This document shows positions 27,168 through 35,731 of a stretch of DNA of 64,000 bases, piece after piece. The notes beneath the pieces are model-generated. The model saw nothing but the letters and a program-made list of their open reading frames with translations. It made no database searches and was not told the DNA's origin. The position numbers were made by a program, and so were the translations under genes. The DNA is taken from the NCBI GenBank assembly GCA_041397625.1, contig JAWKWH010000001.1, forward strand, positions 1,286,979-1,350,978, read 5' to 3'. How positions within the stretch are numbered: position 1 is the stretch's first letter; each line of letters opens with the position of its first letter. This stretch comes from JAWKWH01 sp041397625 (GTDB taxonomy: Bacteria > Pseudomonadota > Alphaproteobacteria > Rhizobiales > Rhizobiaceae).

Positions 27168-27950
27168 ATGCATCTTAATCTCGATGGCAAGCACGTACTC
27201 ATTACAGGCGCATCTCAGGGCATCGGCCAGGAACTTGCCCTGTCCTTTGCAGGGGAGGGGTGTTCCCTGCACCTGGTCGCGCGATCAGCCGATAAACTGG
27301 AAATGCTCCGGAACAAAATTGTTGAGGACCACGGCGTAGATGTGACCTGCACGATTGTCGACATGACCGACGACGACGCGATAGCACGCATTGTGGAAGA
27401 CGCCGGCACTGTGGACATACTCGTCAACAATGCCGGCACCGTTCCCAGCGGAAATCTATGGGAGGTCGATTCGGAGGCCTGGCGCGCTGGTTGGAAGCTG
27501 AAGGGCTTTGGGTATGTGGATTTGACCAGGGCGGTCTACGCGGATATGCGCCGGCGCGGCGGGGGAGTGATCCTCAACAATATCGGCAATGGCGGCGAGA
27601 TTTGCGACCCGGAATACATTGCCGGTGCCACCGCAAATGCCAGCCTCATGGCATTTACACGGGCGCTGGGGGGATGCAGCCTCAATGACGGAATTCGTGT
27701 CGTTGGCGTCAATCCCGGTCCGGTAAACACGGACCGGATTTTCAAGATGCTCAAACAGCGGGCCGAGACGCTCTTCAACGACGAGACGCGCTATATCGAA
27801 CTGGTCGAAAAATATCCCCTTCGACGACCGGCGCATGTCAGCGAAATTGTTGACATGTTCCTCTTCCTCGCGTCCGAACGTTCCGCCTATACCAGCGGCA
27901 CGGTCATAACAATAGACGGCGGCATTTCCGCGCGCCGTTCTGTTATTTGA
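27168..27950 (+). CDS. SDR-like protein lacking the canonical Tyr/Lys pair
   Basis: 260 residues with an intact Rossmann motif (TGASQGIG), NNAG, and TSGTVITIDGG at the end. The catalytic region reads PEYIAGATANASLMAFTRALG. When aligned on the FT-R/K-LG helix, the usual Tyr becomes Gly and the usual Lys becomes Asn. A Tyr three residues earlier might compensate, or the protein may catalyse a different step. The gene follows the aminotransferase by 44 bases and precedes the alpha/beta hydrolase by 15. Confidence 0.82.
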   Translation: MHLNLDGKHVLITGASQGIGQELALSFAGEGCSLHLVARSADKLEMLRNKIVEDHGVDVTCTIVDMTDDDAIARIVEDAGTVDILVNNAGTVPSGNLWEVDSEAWRAGWKLKGFGYVDLTRAVYADMRRRGGGVILNNIGNGGEICDPEYIAGATANASLMAFTRALGGCSLNDGIRVVGVNPGPVNTDRIFKMLKQRAETLFNDETRYIELVEKYPLRRPAHVSEIVDMFLFLASERSAYTSGTVITIDGGISARRSVI

Positions 27951-27965
27951 GCTCGGGAGGGAGCA

Positions 27966-28847
27966 ATGGAAAAGGCGACAACCTCCGATGGAATTCAACT
28001 CTGTTATGAAAGTGTCGGCGAAGGCGCGCCAATCGTCTTTGTTCACGAATTTGGCGGCAATTACTGGAGTTGGGAGCCCCAGGTCAATCATTTTGCCCGG
28101 CGTTTTCGATGCCTGACCTTTGCCGCGCGCGGTTATGCCCCCTCGGATATTCCGCAGGAGGTCGATCTCTACTCGCAAGCTCGGGCGGCAGACGACATCG
28201 TCGACGTGATGGATGCTGCAGGCATCGAAAAGGCGCATCTCGTTGGGCTCTCCATGGGCGGTTTTGCCTGTATCCATGCGGTAATTCGGCACCCGGATCG
28301 CGTTCTTTCCGTCACTGCCGCGGGAACCGGATATGGCGCGGAGAAGCAACACGAGGAATATTTTCGGGGGGTATCCCGGGAAGTCGCTCATAATTTCCTT
28401 GAACAGGGTGCCGAGAAATTCGCGTCGATTTACGCTGAAGGAGCATCGCGCGTTCAGTTCCAGATCAAGGACCCAAAAGGCTGGCAACTGTTCGCGGATC
28501 GTCTGGCCAAGCATGCTTCGACGGGCGCGGCAAACACCATGTTGGGCGTTCAGGCCCGGCGACCTTCTCTATATGACCTCGAGGAGCAGCTGGGCAGGAT
28601 CGACTGCCCCGTGCTCGTAATGGCGGGCGACGAAGACGACCACTGCCTGCAGCCGGGTATTTTCCTCAAGCGCTCCATATCGCGTTGCGGATTGGCGATC
28701 CTGCCAAAGTCGGGCCATACCTTGAATCTTGAGGAGCCAACATTGTTCAACAGGATTCTCGAGGACTTTTTGTTTGATGCTGCAGCTGGCCGTTGGTCTC
28801 AACGAGACCCACGGGCCAATCCCGCCCAGATAATGCGCACCGACTGA
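27966..28847 (+). CDS. Alpha/beta-fold hydrolase
   Basis: 293 residues. The nucleophile S96 is in GLSMGG, the oxyanion region is VHEFGGNYWSW, the acid is in AGDEDDH (D222-D225), and H251 is in KSGHTLNLEEP. The overall layout resembles MhpC-like C-C hydrolases and lactone/enol-lactone hydrolases. A ribosome-binding site GGGAGGGAGC precedes the ATG. It probably hydrolyses an ester, lactone or amide intermediate of the pathway (inference). Confidence 0.88.
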   Translation: MEKATTSDGIQLCYESVGEGAPIVFVHEFGGNYWSWEPQVNHFARRFRCLTFAARGYAPSDIPQEVDLYSQARAADDIVDVMDAAGIEKAHLVGLSMGGFACIHAVIRHPDRVLSVTAAGTGYGAEKQHEEYFRGVSREVAHNFLEQGAEKFASIYAEGASRVQFQIKDPKGWQLFADRLAKHASTGAANTMLGVQARRPSLYDLEEQLGRIDCPVLVMAGDEDDHCLQPGIFLKRSISRCGLAILPKSGHTLNLEEPTLFNRILEDFLFDAAAGRWSQRDPRANPAQIMRTD

Positions 28848-28852
28848 CCACT

Positions 28853-30097
28853 ATGGACAAGGGTCAGATTCAATCCAGGGTTTCCGGCGACAGGCTGTGG
28901 AGCCGTCTCCATGCGATGGCGCAATTCGGCGGAACCGCCGATGGCGGTGTCGATCGTCCGGCGCTGTCGGACGCCGAGATTCAAGCTCGCGCCCAGCTTG
29001 TCGCATGGGGGCGAGACATTGGTCTTCGTCCCTTCACGGATGCAATCGGAAACCTGTTTCTGCGACTTCCCGGAAAAGAAGAAGATCTTTCGCCGGTGCT
29101 TGCCGGATCGCATATCGATTCGCAACCGACGGGAGGGAAATACGACGGCGTTTACGGCGTGTTGGCGGCAATGGAGGCGGTTCAGGCAATAGTGGAGTCC
29201 GGTTCGGAGCTTCGTCGCCCGGTCGAGATTGTTGCCTGGACCAACGAGGAAGGCTCCCGGTTTGCCCCGGGCATGAACGGTTCGACAGCATTCTGCCGCC
29301 CTGAGACATTGCCGGAGATACTCTCCATTTGTGACGCCGATGAAATATCGGTCGCAACGGCAGTCGAGCGCGTGCTGGCCAGTGATGACGACATACCGCT
29401 TCGACCGCTTGGACGCGTAACCCACTGTTACATCGAACCGCATATCGAGCAGGCAACGGCGCTGGAAAGTGCAGGACGCACGATTGGCGTCGTCAGCGGC
29501 ATCCAGGGAACACGTCGGTACCGGATACGCATATTCGGCAAGGCCGGGCACGCAGGTACCGAACCGATGGAAAAGCGGCAGGATGCGCTGATCGCCACCG
29601 CACGGGCGATTGAAGCCATGGAGGCGGAGGCCCGCGGAATCGAAGACTTCAAGTTCACGGTGGGGATGCTGGAGATAAAGCCCAACGCGCCGTCGGTGAT
29701 ACCGGAGGAGGCGTATTTCTCGATCGACATTCGCCATCCCGACAGCGATGCAGTCGATCGGATGGACGGGAGGATCAGAGAAATCCTCGACGCTGCCAGA
29801 GGTAGCTGCAAGGTCGATCTCAGGCAGATCGCACACGCGGCTTCCGTGATGTTCTGCCCCGATATCCAAACGAGAATATCGGATGCCGCCGATCGCCTTG
29901 GTGTTTCCTCGATGCCGGTCTTCTCAGCTGCCGGGCACGATGCGCGCCAGTTGAGCGCATTTTGCCCCAGCGGCATGATCTTTATTCCCTGCCGCGGTGG
30001 AATAAGCCACAATCCTGCGGAGCAGATCGAACCTGATCATGCGCTGGCGGGGGTTCGGGTACTCACGCAATCGGTTGCGGAACTTGCCGCCGAATAG
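28853..30097 (+). CDS. M20-family amidohydrolase (hydantoinase/carbamoylase type)
   Basis: 414 residues of the N-carbamoyl-L-amino-acid hydrolase/allantoate amidohydrolase/beta-ureidopropionase group. Metal ligands are visible: H87 (GSHIDS), D98 (GGKYDG), E132/E133 (WTNEEGSRF), H197 (EPHIEQ) and the C-terminal His in GGISHNPAE. The family cleaves N-carbamoyl or ureido groups to ammonia, CO2 and an amine, which points to a nitrogen-rich substrate. The ATG lies six bases past the previous stop without a clear ribosome-binding site, so coupling is likely. Confidence 0.9.
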   Translation: MDKGQIQSRVSGDRLWSRLHAMAQFGGTADGGVDRPALSDAEIQARAQLVAWGRDIGLRPFTDAIGNLFLRLPGKEEDLSPVLAGSHIDSQPTGGKYDGVYGVLAAMEAVQAIVESGSELRRPVEIVAWTNEEGSRFAPGMNGSTAFCRPETLPEILSICDADEISVATAVERVLASDDDIPLRPLGRVTHCYIEPHIEQATALESAGRTIGVVSGIQGTRRYRIRIFGKAGHAGTEPMEKRQDALIATARAIEAMEAEARGIEDFKFTVGMLEIKPNAPSVIPEEAYFSIDIRHPDSDAVDRMDGRIREILDAARGSCKVDLRQIAHAASVMFCPDIQTRISDAADRLGVSSMPVFSAAGHDARQLSAFCPSGMIFIPCRGGISHNPAEQIEPDHALAGVRVLTQSVAELAAE

Positions 30098-30148
30098 CAT
30101 GGGAATTTTCCACGGCGGTTTTGCTGGTTGGAAGACGGAACCGAAGCG

Positions 30149-30460
30149 ATGAAGGCATCGAAGTTTCGGATGTACAAAAAGCACCTGTTCTGAAGCAGGC
30201 GACGACGGTTGCCGGTGTCGGAGGCCTGCCGCAAGGTGGGTCCTTTGGCCGGAAGAGAACGCTGCTTGACGGGATGCCGGCAAATTGGGGGATGTCGATC
30301 GGAAGGGCCTGAGAGGTGTTGACGTTCGATGTCTTGACTTACCGCTACGAAATCTTCCGCCCCGGAAGGGAGGGACGGTCGCCATGAAGAAATGCGCAGG
30401 ATCTACAACGAGTTGGGCCTGAGTTCCGCGACGAACAACGCAAGCGGCGGGTGAGATGCA
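30149..30460 (+). pseudogene. Decayed IS3-family (IS407-like) transposase remnant
   Basis: Between M20 and the cyclase gene, broken frames spell a transposase. From 30149, MKASKF is followed by a stop and then PVSEACRKVG in the same frame, matching the OrfA helix-turn-helix. A shift later gives NWGMSIGRA. Further on, TYRYEIFRPGREGRS, then MRRIYNELGL, then FRDEQRKRRVR appear in successive shifted frames, matching the HTH-21/OrfB segment (LLRREG, RRIYNELGL, KRR). Several frameshifts, a stop and an internal deletion make it inactive. No terminal repeats were identified. Confidence 0.6.
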
Positions 30461-30474
30461 AGCTCCTCCCTGGT

Positions 30475-31251
30475 TCAAACCGGACAGAATGCGATCGGGC
30501 GGATCGGAGACCCTGATCCCTCGTGGATCCGTAGCGGCATGGCCAGGAATAGCGAGCGCTTGGTAACCTGCTCGAGATTACGGAGCATCTCGATGATCAG
30601 GATGTCGTTCGGCAACCAGTTCTTGACATGCCCCGGATCGGGTCCGAACCTTCCATCGACGATTGCGGTTTCTGCCGCGACGGTATCCGTACCGACGGCG
30701 CGGATTTTGCGATCCCGAAGCATCTCGGTAACGTCCTCGCTCAAGCCGGGGGAGTTCATGGCAAACCAACGTGCTTGACTGTCGGTGCGCCAATACCGCT
30801 TCATCCAGCCGAAATTGATCAGCGCTATTTCCCCTTCCCCTGCCGCAACACCGGTTCGTTCCTCTTCCGCCTGCATGTCTGCCGCAGTGATGAGATCGCC
30901 CGGCTGGAGCGCGCGCTCGGAGAAATCATAGAGCACCGCTGCCCCGAAGAGCCTGTCGGCTTCAAACGTGTCTATGGTCCGGTGCATCATGTCAGGAACC
31001 ATGTGCGCGGGCGCATCGACATGAGCCCCGGTATGTTCGCCCATCATGATCGCCTGACAATAATATCCGTCGCGCTCATGCGTAACCGCCTTGTCGATCA
31101 TCAGGTGCGGGTGTGTCGGTATTCTGGGGATTCCCCGCTCCAGAAGCGGTGCGAGGTCCACTTTCCGCATCGCGCCGAGCTGGCGCAGAACAATGTCGAT
31201 GGGATCCGAAGCGACCCGGACGGTTTCGGCGGTTTTGCTGCTCTCGGTCAT
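30475..31251 (-). CDS. Cyclase-family hydrolase (kynurenine formamidase / isatin hydrolase-like)
   Basis: 258 residues, PF04199 family. The metal-binding signature HTGAHVDAPAH is at residues 73-83, giving ligands H73, H77 and D79 and the catalytic H83. Relatives open N-formyl, isatin or other cyclic-amide rings with Mn or Zn. The ATG at 31251 has GGAGAG seven bases upstream; a long in-frame extension through the AT-rich promoter was rejected. A perfect TTTGTATACAAA palindrome lies about 94 bases upstream. Confidence 0.87.
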   Translation of the reverse strand: MTESSKTAETVRVASDPIDIVLRQLGAMRKVDLAPLLERGIPRIPTHPHLMIDKAVTHERDGYYCQAIMMGEHTGAHVDAPAHMVPDMMHRTIDTFEADRLFGAAVLYDFSERALQPGDLITAADMQAEEERTGVAAGEGEIALINFGWMKRYWRTDSQARWFAMNSPGLSEDVTEMLRDRKIRAVGTDTVAAETAIVDGRFGPDPGHVKNWLPNDILIIEMLRNLEQVTKRSLFLAMPLRIHEGSGSPIRPIAFCPV

Positions 31252-31582
31252 TCTTCTTCTCTCCAGCCATCGAAAGGAAGCTGCTTGTCTTTGCCGGCCC
31301 GATACGCAACGCCGGCACGCGGGATCATATGATGGTGGGTATTTTTTGTATACAAACATCATAAAAAAAGACACAAATAACGAATACTGAATGCGAATCA
31401 TCATAATTTGTATAAATGTTTCGGTCTGGCTGGCGAATTCCCATTCGATCGGTGTCTGCCTCATTTTGGTCGGTGGGCATTCCGTTCGTTCAGCGGCGCG
31501 CCGGTCACCAGCGAGAAAACGCTGTCATCGTGTGTGCGGCATCGGATCAGCCGCGTATCGACAACCAGAAACGGAGCCGATC
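31252..31582. promoter_or_regulatory. Divergent promoter region, cyclase gene / SDR gene
   Basis: 331 bases with an AT-rich core (31335-31420). It contains the clearest operator-like site in the window, the perfect 12-base palindrome TTTGTATACAAA (31345-31356), and a second weaker copy TTTGTATAAAT (31407-31417). Each is placed to serve one of the divergent genes. No convincing coding frame spans the stretch. Confidence 0.6.
31345..31356. promoter_or_regulatory. Putative GntR operator, perfect palindrome
   Basis: TTTGTATACAAA, six bases per half-site, symmetric. It is the best example of a motif repeated in degenerate form at the other promoters of the block. FCD-type GntR proteins commonly bind short palindromes of this sort; binding by the local regulator is inferred. 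Confidence 0.55.
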
Positions 31583-32344
31583 TTGTCCTTCGCTATTTAT
31601 CCAAGCCTTGAGAATGTCGCCGTCTATGTGACGGGCGGCGCTTCCGGCATCGGCGCTGCCGTCGTTCGGGCGTTTGCGGAGCAGAAGGCGCGTGTGGCCT
31701 TTGTAGACATCGATGCTGTCGGCGGCCAGGAGCTGTGCGACGAATTGACGGAGCGAGGCGCCAGCGTTCATTTCGAGGCCTGCGACCTACGTGATATTGC
31801 CGGCCTGCAGGCGGCATTTGCCGCGCTGAAGCGATCCGCCGGACCGGCGGGCGTACTGATAAACAATGCAGCCCGTGACGACCGGCATGACTGGCGGGAT
31901 GTTACGCCGGACTATTTCGATGAGCGTATCAGTACCAATCTTCGGCACATCTACTTCGCCATCCAGACAGTTGCGCCGGATATGATCGCGGCCGGCAAGG
32001 GCTCGATCGTCAACTTCGGCTCCAATTCTTGGATGCAGGGCATGGGCGGTTTGCCAATTTATGCAACGGCAAAATCGGCCGTGCATGGGCTGACCCGGTC
32101 GTTCGCACGCGATCTCGGGCAGCATCGTATCCGCGTCAATACGATCGTACCGGGATGGATCATGACTGAGCGCCAGAAGGCGTATTGGGCGAGCCCGGAA
32201 GGCATCGCCAGGCACCTCGAACGGCAGTGCCTGCCCGACCTCATCGCGCCGGACCATGTCGCGCGGATGGTGCTTTTTCTCGCCTCCGACGACTCCGCCA
32301 TGTGCACTGCAAACAACTACATGGTGGAAGCCGGATCGATCTGA
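31583..32344 (+). CDS. SDR family oxidoreductase (classical)
   Basis: 253 residues. TGGASGIG (about 17-24), NNAARDDRHDW in the NNAG position, a catalytic Ser region (IVNFGSNSWMQG) and YATAK with the Tyr/Lys pair. A TTG start at 31583 is chosen because GGAG lies six bases upstream and it places the Rossmann motif at the usual distance; the only ATG (31391) is inside the regulatory region. Converges on the second ABC importer. Substrate unknown. Confidence 0.83.
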   Translation: MSFAIYPSLENVAVYVTGGASGIGAAVVRAFAEQKARVAFVDIDAVGGQELCDELTERGASVHFEACDLRDIAGLQAAFAALKRSAGPAGVLINNAARDDRHDWRDVTPDYFDERISTNLRHIYFAIQTVAPDMIAAGKGSIVNFGSNSWMQGMGGLPIYATAKSAVHGLTRSFARDLGQHRIRVNTIVPGWIMTERQKAYWASPEGIARHLERQCLPDLIAPDHVARMVLFLASDDSAMCTANNYMVEAGSI

Positions 32345-32371
32345 AGGAAGCCGGCTCTGCATGCCATTCGC

Positions 32372-33130
32372 CTATTTCCACCAAACCAACCTTTCGTCGA
32401 AGACGACAAGAACGAGGTAGATTATCAGGCTGACCGCAGTTGCGACCAGAACAGCCGACCAAACCAGGAGGTTGTCCGACTGAATGGTGGAACGATAGAT
32501 GATCTGACCGAGGCCCGTATAGGCGCCTATCATCTCCGCGACGATCACCGCGATCGTGCTACGAGAGATGCCGACACGCAGACCCGTCACAAGAAATGGC
32601 ATCGACGCCGGCAACTGCAAACGCCAGAGCATGTCCAGTCGCCCGGCACCGAAACTCCTCATCAAATCAAAGGCCGCCGGATCCGGCCGCTTGAGACCGG
32701 CCAGCATGTTGAGCATTACGACAAAGACAACAGCCAGCGCCGCTATGACCACCTTGGATGCCATGCCGAGGCCGAACAGCACCAAAGCCAACGGCACGAA
32801 CGCGATGATGGGAACCGCATTGACGGCAAAGGCAAGAGGAAGCAGGCTCGCCTCGAGAGGCGGCACGATGATCATCAAGATAGCGATTGCTACGCCGAGG
32901 ATTGCGCCGATCGCAAACCCGCCGACCGCCTCGGACACGGTCACCAGGGCCGCGCTCCTCAGGATGGGCCCGTTTTCATACACGGATACCATAATATCCA
33001 GCGGTGCGGGAATGATATAGCGAGGCACCTCGAACAATACGACGATTGCCTGCCAGAGAAGTAAAAGCACTATCGATGCGGAGATCACCGGCAGGGCTGA
33101 TTTCAAGAAGATCAGTCGACGCGCCACCAC
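32372..33130 (-). CDS. ABC transporter permease, NitT/TauT/ThiX type (second copy)
   Basis: 252-residue inner-membrane permease with an N-terminal membrane segment (ALPVISASIVLLLLWQAIVVLF), FDLMRSFGAGRLDMLWRLQLPASMP (EAA loop) and TGLGQIIYRS. It starts at GTG 33130, overlapping the upstream permease stop by 19 bases; GTG 33127 is equally possible. It forms a heterodimeric channel with the preceding permease. Confidence 0.9.
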   Translation of the reverse strand: MVARRLIFLKSALPVISASIVLLLLWQAIVVLFEVPRYIIPAPLDIMVSVYENGPILRSAALVTVSEAVGGFAIGAILGVAIAILMIIVPPLEASLLPLAFAVNAVPIIAFVPLALVLFGLGMASKVVIAALAVVFVVMLNMLAGLKRPDPAAFDLMRSFGAGRLDMLWRLQLPASMPFLVTGLRVGISRSTIAVIVAEMIGAYTGLGQIIYRSTIQSDNLLVWSAVLVATAVSLIIYLVLVVFDERLVWWK

Positions 33131-33858
33131 ACATATTTCCTCTCGAGCCAGACAAGCATTCCATAAAGTACGGATCCGATGACGCCGCAGACCAGGATCA
33201 AAAGCCAGATACGCGGAAACTGTTCATAGTAGAATGCCTGCAACATCAGCACGCCCAATCCAATGGTGTCGCCGAAGGTTTCGCCAACGATAGCACCTGC
33301 CAGGCTGAGCGAGATGCTCAATTGAAGCGCAACCATAATTGTCGGCATCGCCGAAGGCAGCGCCAGTTTCATGAAGATCTGCCACCGGCTTCCACCGAAG
33401 CTGCGCATAAGGTCGATGCGCTGCTGGTCGACCAAATAAAGCCCTCGCAACGTGCTGACGGCGACCGGAAACATCGTCAGATAAAGCGCAATAACAACCT
33501 TGGAGGCGATCGAGTTGCCGAACCATATTACGACGATGGCGCCGAACGCGATGATCGGGACGGTCTGCAGTGCGATAAAGATCGGGAAAACGGATCGCTC
33601 CAACAGACGGCTCTGAGAGAATACAACGCCAAAAGCGAAGCCGAGCGCTGCTCCCAGAACAAAGCCGATAGCCGTTTCCGTCACAGTTCGGATGGTACTT
33701 CTAAGCAGTTCGTCCCAGATGGACCGCCCATCGGCTACGACTGCTGCCAGCGTGGGCAAAAAGCGTGCTTCGATATTCAGCAGCGGTACGATCAGCCACC
33801 AGGCAAGGAGGACGATGACAGCGGAAAAATAAGGTGATCCGTATTTCTTGGCATTCAT
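33112..33858 (-). CDS. ABC transporter permease, NitT/TauT/ThiX type (first copy)
   Basis: 248 residues. EAA-loop region RIDLMRSFGGSRWQIFMKLALPSAMP and multiple membrane segments. The ATG overlaps the ATPase stop by four bases. It is closely similar in layout to the second permease, so the pair probably arose by duplication; two-permease importers are a common variant of the family. Confidence 0.9.
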   Translation of the reverse strand: MNAKKYGSPYFSAVIVLLAWWLIVPLLNIEARFLPTLAAVVADGRSIWDELLRSTIRTVTETAIGFVLGAALGFAFGVVFSQSRLLERSVFPIFIALQTVPIIAFGAIVVIWFGNSIASKVVIALYLTMFPVAVSTLRGLYLVDQQRIDLMRSFGGSRWQIFMKLALPSAMPTIMVALQLSISLSLAGAIVGETFGDTIGLGVLMLQAFYYEQFPRIWLLILVCGVIGSVLYGMLVWLERKYVWWRVD

Positions 33859-34706
33859 GGCATCTGCTTACCACCAAATGTCTTCAGGCTTTCCTCCTCG
33901 AGAATTGCCAGCAGCTTGCGCTTGACCTTCATGAACTCGGGCGTCGTGACGACGTCCATGTCACGGGGGCGCGGCAAGCGGATCGTTTCCTTGCAGGCTA
34001 TCGTCCCGGGGCGCGCCGTCATGACGACTACCCGATCTCCCAGAAAGATGGCCTCGTCGATATCGTGGGTGATGAAAAGAACCGTGCGCTTGTGCCGGTT
34101 CCAGATGTCGAGCAGCCATTTCTGCATCATGCTGCGCGTCAGCGCGTCCAGCGCGCCGAACGGCTCGTCCAGCAGAATCAGATCGCGCTCAAACAGAAAG
34201 GTTCGCATGAGGGCGACTCGCTGGCGCATGCCGCCTGAAAGTTGATGCGGATAGTGCTGTTCAAAGCCGGCAAGGCCGAATTCGTGGAACAGGCCGGCCG
34301 CTTTTTCGCGCGCTTCCCGGCGCGGGGTACCCTCTACTTCGAGAGCCAGTATGGCGTTGTCGATCACGGTACGCCACGAGAAAAGCAGATCACGCTGCGG
34401 CATGAACGAGACTTTGCCCAGCATTGACCCGCCCGGCTGCGGCTCTCCGCGCCAGAGCAGCGAGTTGGCGTCGTCGGGAGCGTGTAAGCCCGCAATCATG
34501 TTAAAGAGAGTGGACTTGCCGCATCCCGACGGCCCGATAACCGTGACAAACTCACGGGGCTCGATACTAAGACTAAACCTGTCGACCGCGGTCACGGCAC
34601 TCCTGCCCGCACCGAAGGTTTTTCGCGCATTGACGAGTTGAAGAAGAGCGGTACGCTGGGCGCTTTCGCCTATCTTGTTTTCGGAAGAAGCTTTTGTACC
34701 GCGCAT
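33855..34706 (-). CDS. ABC transporter ATPase, NitT/TauT/ThiZ type
   Basis: 283 residues. Walker A GPSGCGKST at about 58-66, Q-loop FMPQRDLLFSW, signature LSGGMRQRVALMRTFLF, Walker B LILLDEPFGALD, and switch His in FITHDIDEAI. The ATG at 34706 is preceded by GAGGACA; an in-frame TTG at 34715 is less likely. It energises the two permeases encoded just downstream. Confidence 0.93.
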   Translation of the reverse strand: MRGTKASSENKIGESAQRTALLQLVNARKTFGAGRSAVTAVDRFSLSIEPREFVTVIGPSGCGKSTLFNMIAGLHAPDDANSLLWRGEPQPGGSMLGKVSFMPQRDLLFSWRTVIDNAILALEVEGTPRREAREKAAGLFHEFGLAGFEQHYPHQLSGGMRQRVALMRTFLFERDLILLDEPFGALDALTRSMMQKWLLDIWNRHKRTVLFITHDIDEAIFLGDRVVVMTARPGTIACKETIRLPRPRDMDVVTTPEFMKVKRKLLAILEEESLKTFGGKQMP

Positions 34707-34723
34707 TGTCCTCAACCCGGTCG

Positions 34724-35731
34724 TCAGAGCTTCTTGTCGTCAGCCGGAACCTGGTCCCAGAAGCGGTTGGTGAAAGCAGCGTCAAGATCGACGGGAGCCT
34801 TCAGCGCATCGAAACGCAACAGATTATCCTGAACCGCCTTGGTGACGTCCATATCGATCCCGCCAATACCGGCCTTGCCCGCATTGCCGTCGACAATCAG
34901 TCTCTCGATTTCGTCGAGCATTAGTTCCTGATGCTTCCGATCCAAGCCGGAACCTTGTGTCATGACAACGTCGATACTTTCTTCCTTGTGGGCCAAGGCA
35001 TATTTCCAGCCCTTTAGCGTTGCCGTTAGAAAGGCCTGCACAACCTCCGGCTTTTCCTCGATGACTTTCTCTGAAGTCAGGATCGAGTCGACTTGGGTGG
35101 TAACCCCATGATCGTCCGGCCGGATGATTGTTAGGTCGTTCATACCCATCTCGCGCAGCGTATTCAGCTCGTTGTAAAGCGTGACCGTGTAAACGTCGAA
35201 CTGCTTGTCGATGAAAGGTTGCAGCGTGAACGGCTGCGCGATGATCTCGAGTTCGGACTGCTCGATGTTCTCGTGAGCGAGCACGCCGAACAGCGTATAT
35301 TGCGAGCCCGTGAACCAAGTCGCGACCTTCTTGCCCTTGAAGTCCTGGATGTCTTTGATGCCGGAATCGGCATGCGCCACGAAAACATACGACGTAATTG
35401 GCAACGTCATGCCTATCGCCACAAGCGGAAGGTTGTTGTCGCGGGCATAGAGTACGCTCTCCGTCGGCCCGCCAATCGCGAAAGTATCGGTTCCCGATGC
35501 GGCCAGCGTCTCGACGTTGATATTCGGGCCGCCTGGATTGATGGTAACGTCCAGACCGGCATCTCGGTAGAAGCCCTTCTCCTTCGCCATGTAGATACCG
35601 GCGAACTGGGCTTGGGGAAGCCACTTCAAACGAACCGAAACCTGCTCCTCGGCCGAAGCCGGAGCAAGAAAGGACAATGCTGCGACGGCGGCAAGAAGGG
35701 ATGCCGCCAGCCCCTGTTTCAGCAGATTCAT
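34724..35731 (-). CDS. NMT1/THI5-like ABC transporter substrate-binding protein
   Basis: 335-residue exported binding protein with a signal peptide cleaved near residue 27 (FLAPASA|EEQ) and the NMT1/ThiY-type core: RLKWLPQAQFAGIYMAKEKG, then DVTINPGGPNINVETLAASG. Relatives bind pyrimidine thiamine precursors, riboflavin-like or other heterocycles as well as taurine-like ligands. The ATG at 35731 has GGAGAG five bases upstream; the ATG just before it is too close. No thi genes are nearby, so a catabolic substrate is more likely than thiamine salvage (inference). Confidence 0.87.
   Translation of the reverse strand: MNLLKQGLAASLLAAVAALSFLAPASAEEQVSVRLKWLPQAQFAGIYMAKEKGFYRDAGLDVTINPGGPNINVETLAASGTDTFAIGGPTESVLYARDNNLPLVAIGMTLPITSYVFVAHADSGIKDIQDFKGKKVATWFTGSQYTLFGVLAHENIEQSELEIIAQPFTLQPFIDKQFDVYTVTLYNELNTLREMGMNDLTIIRPDDHGVTTQVDSILTSEKVIEEKPEVVQAFLTATLKGWKYALAHKEESIDVVMTQGSGLDRKHQELMLDEIERLIVDGNAGKAGIGGIDMDVTKAVQDNLLRFDALKAPVDLDAAFTNRFWDQVPADDKKL

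Noticed and set aside
13761..35731. Vitamin B6 degradation pathway
   Set aside because: The alpha/beta hydrolase and SDRs would fit, but no pyridoxal dehydrogenase/lactonase set or flavin ring-cleaving oxygenase is present.
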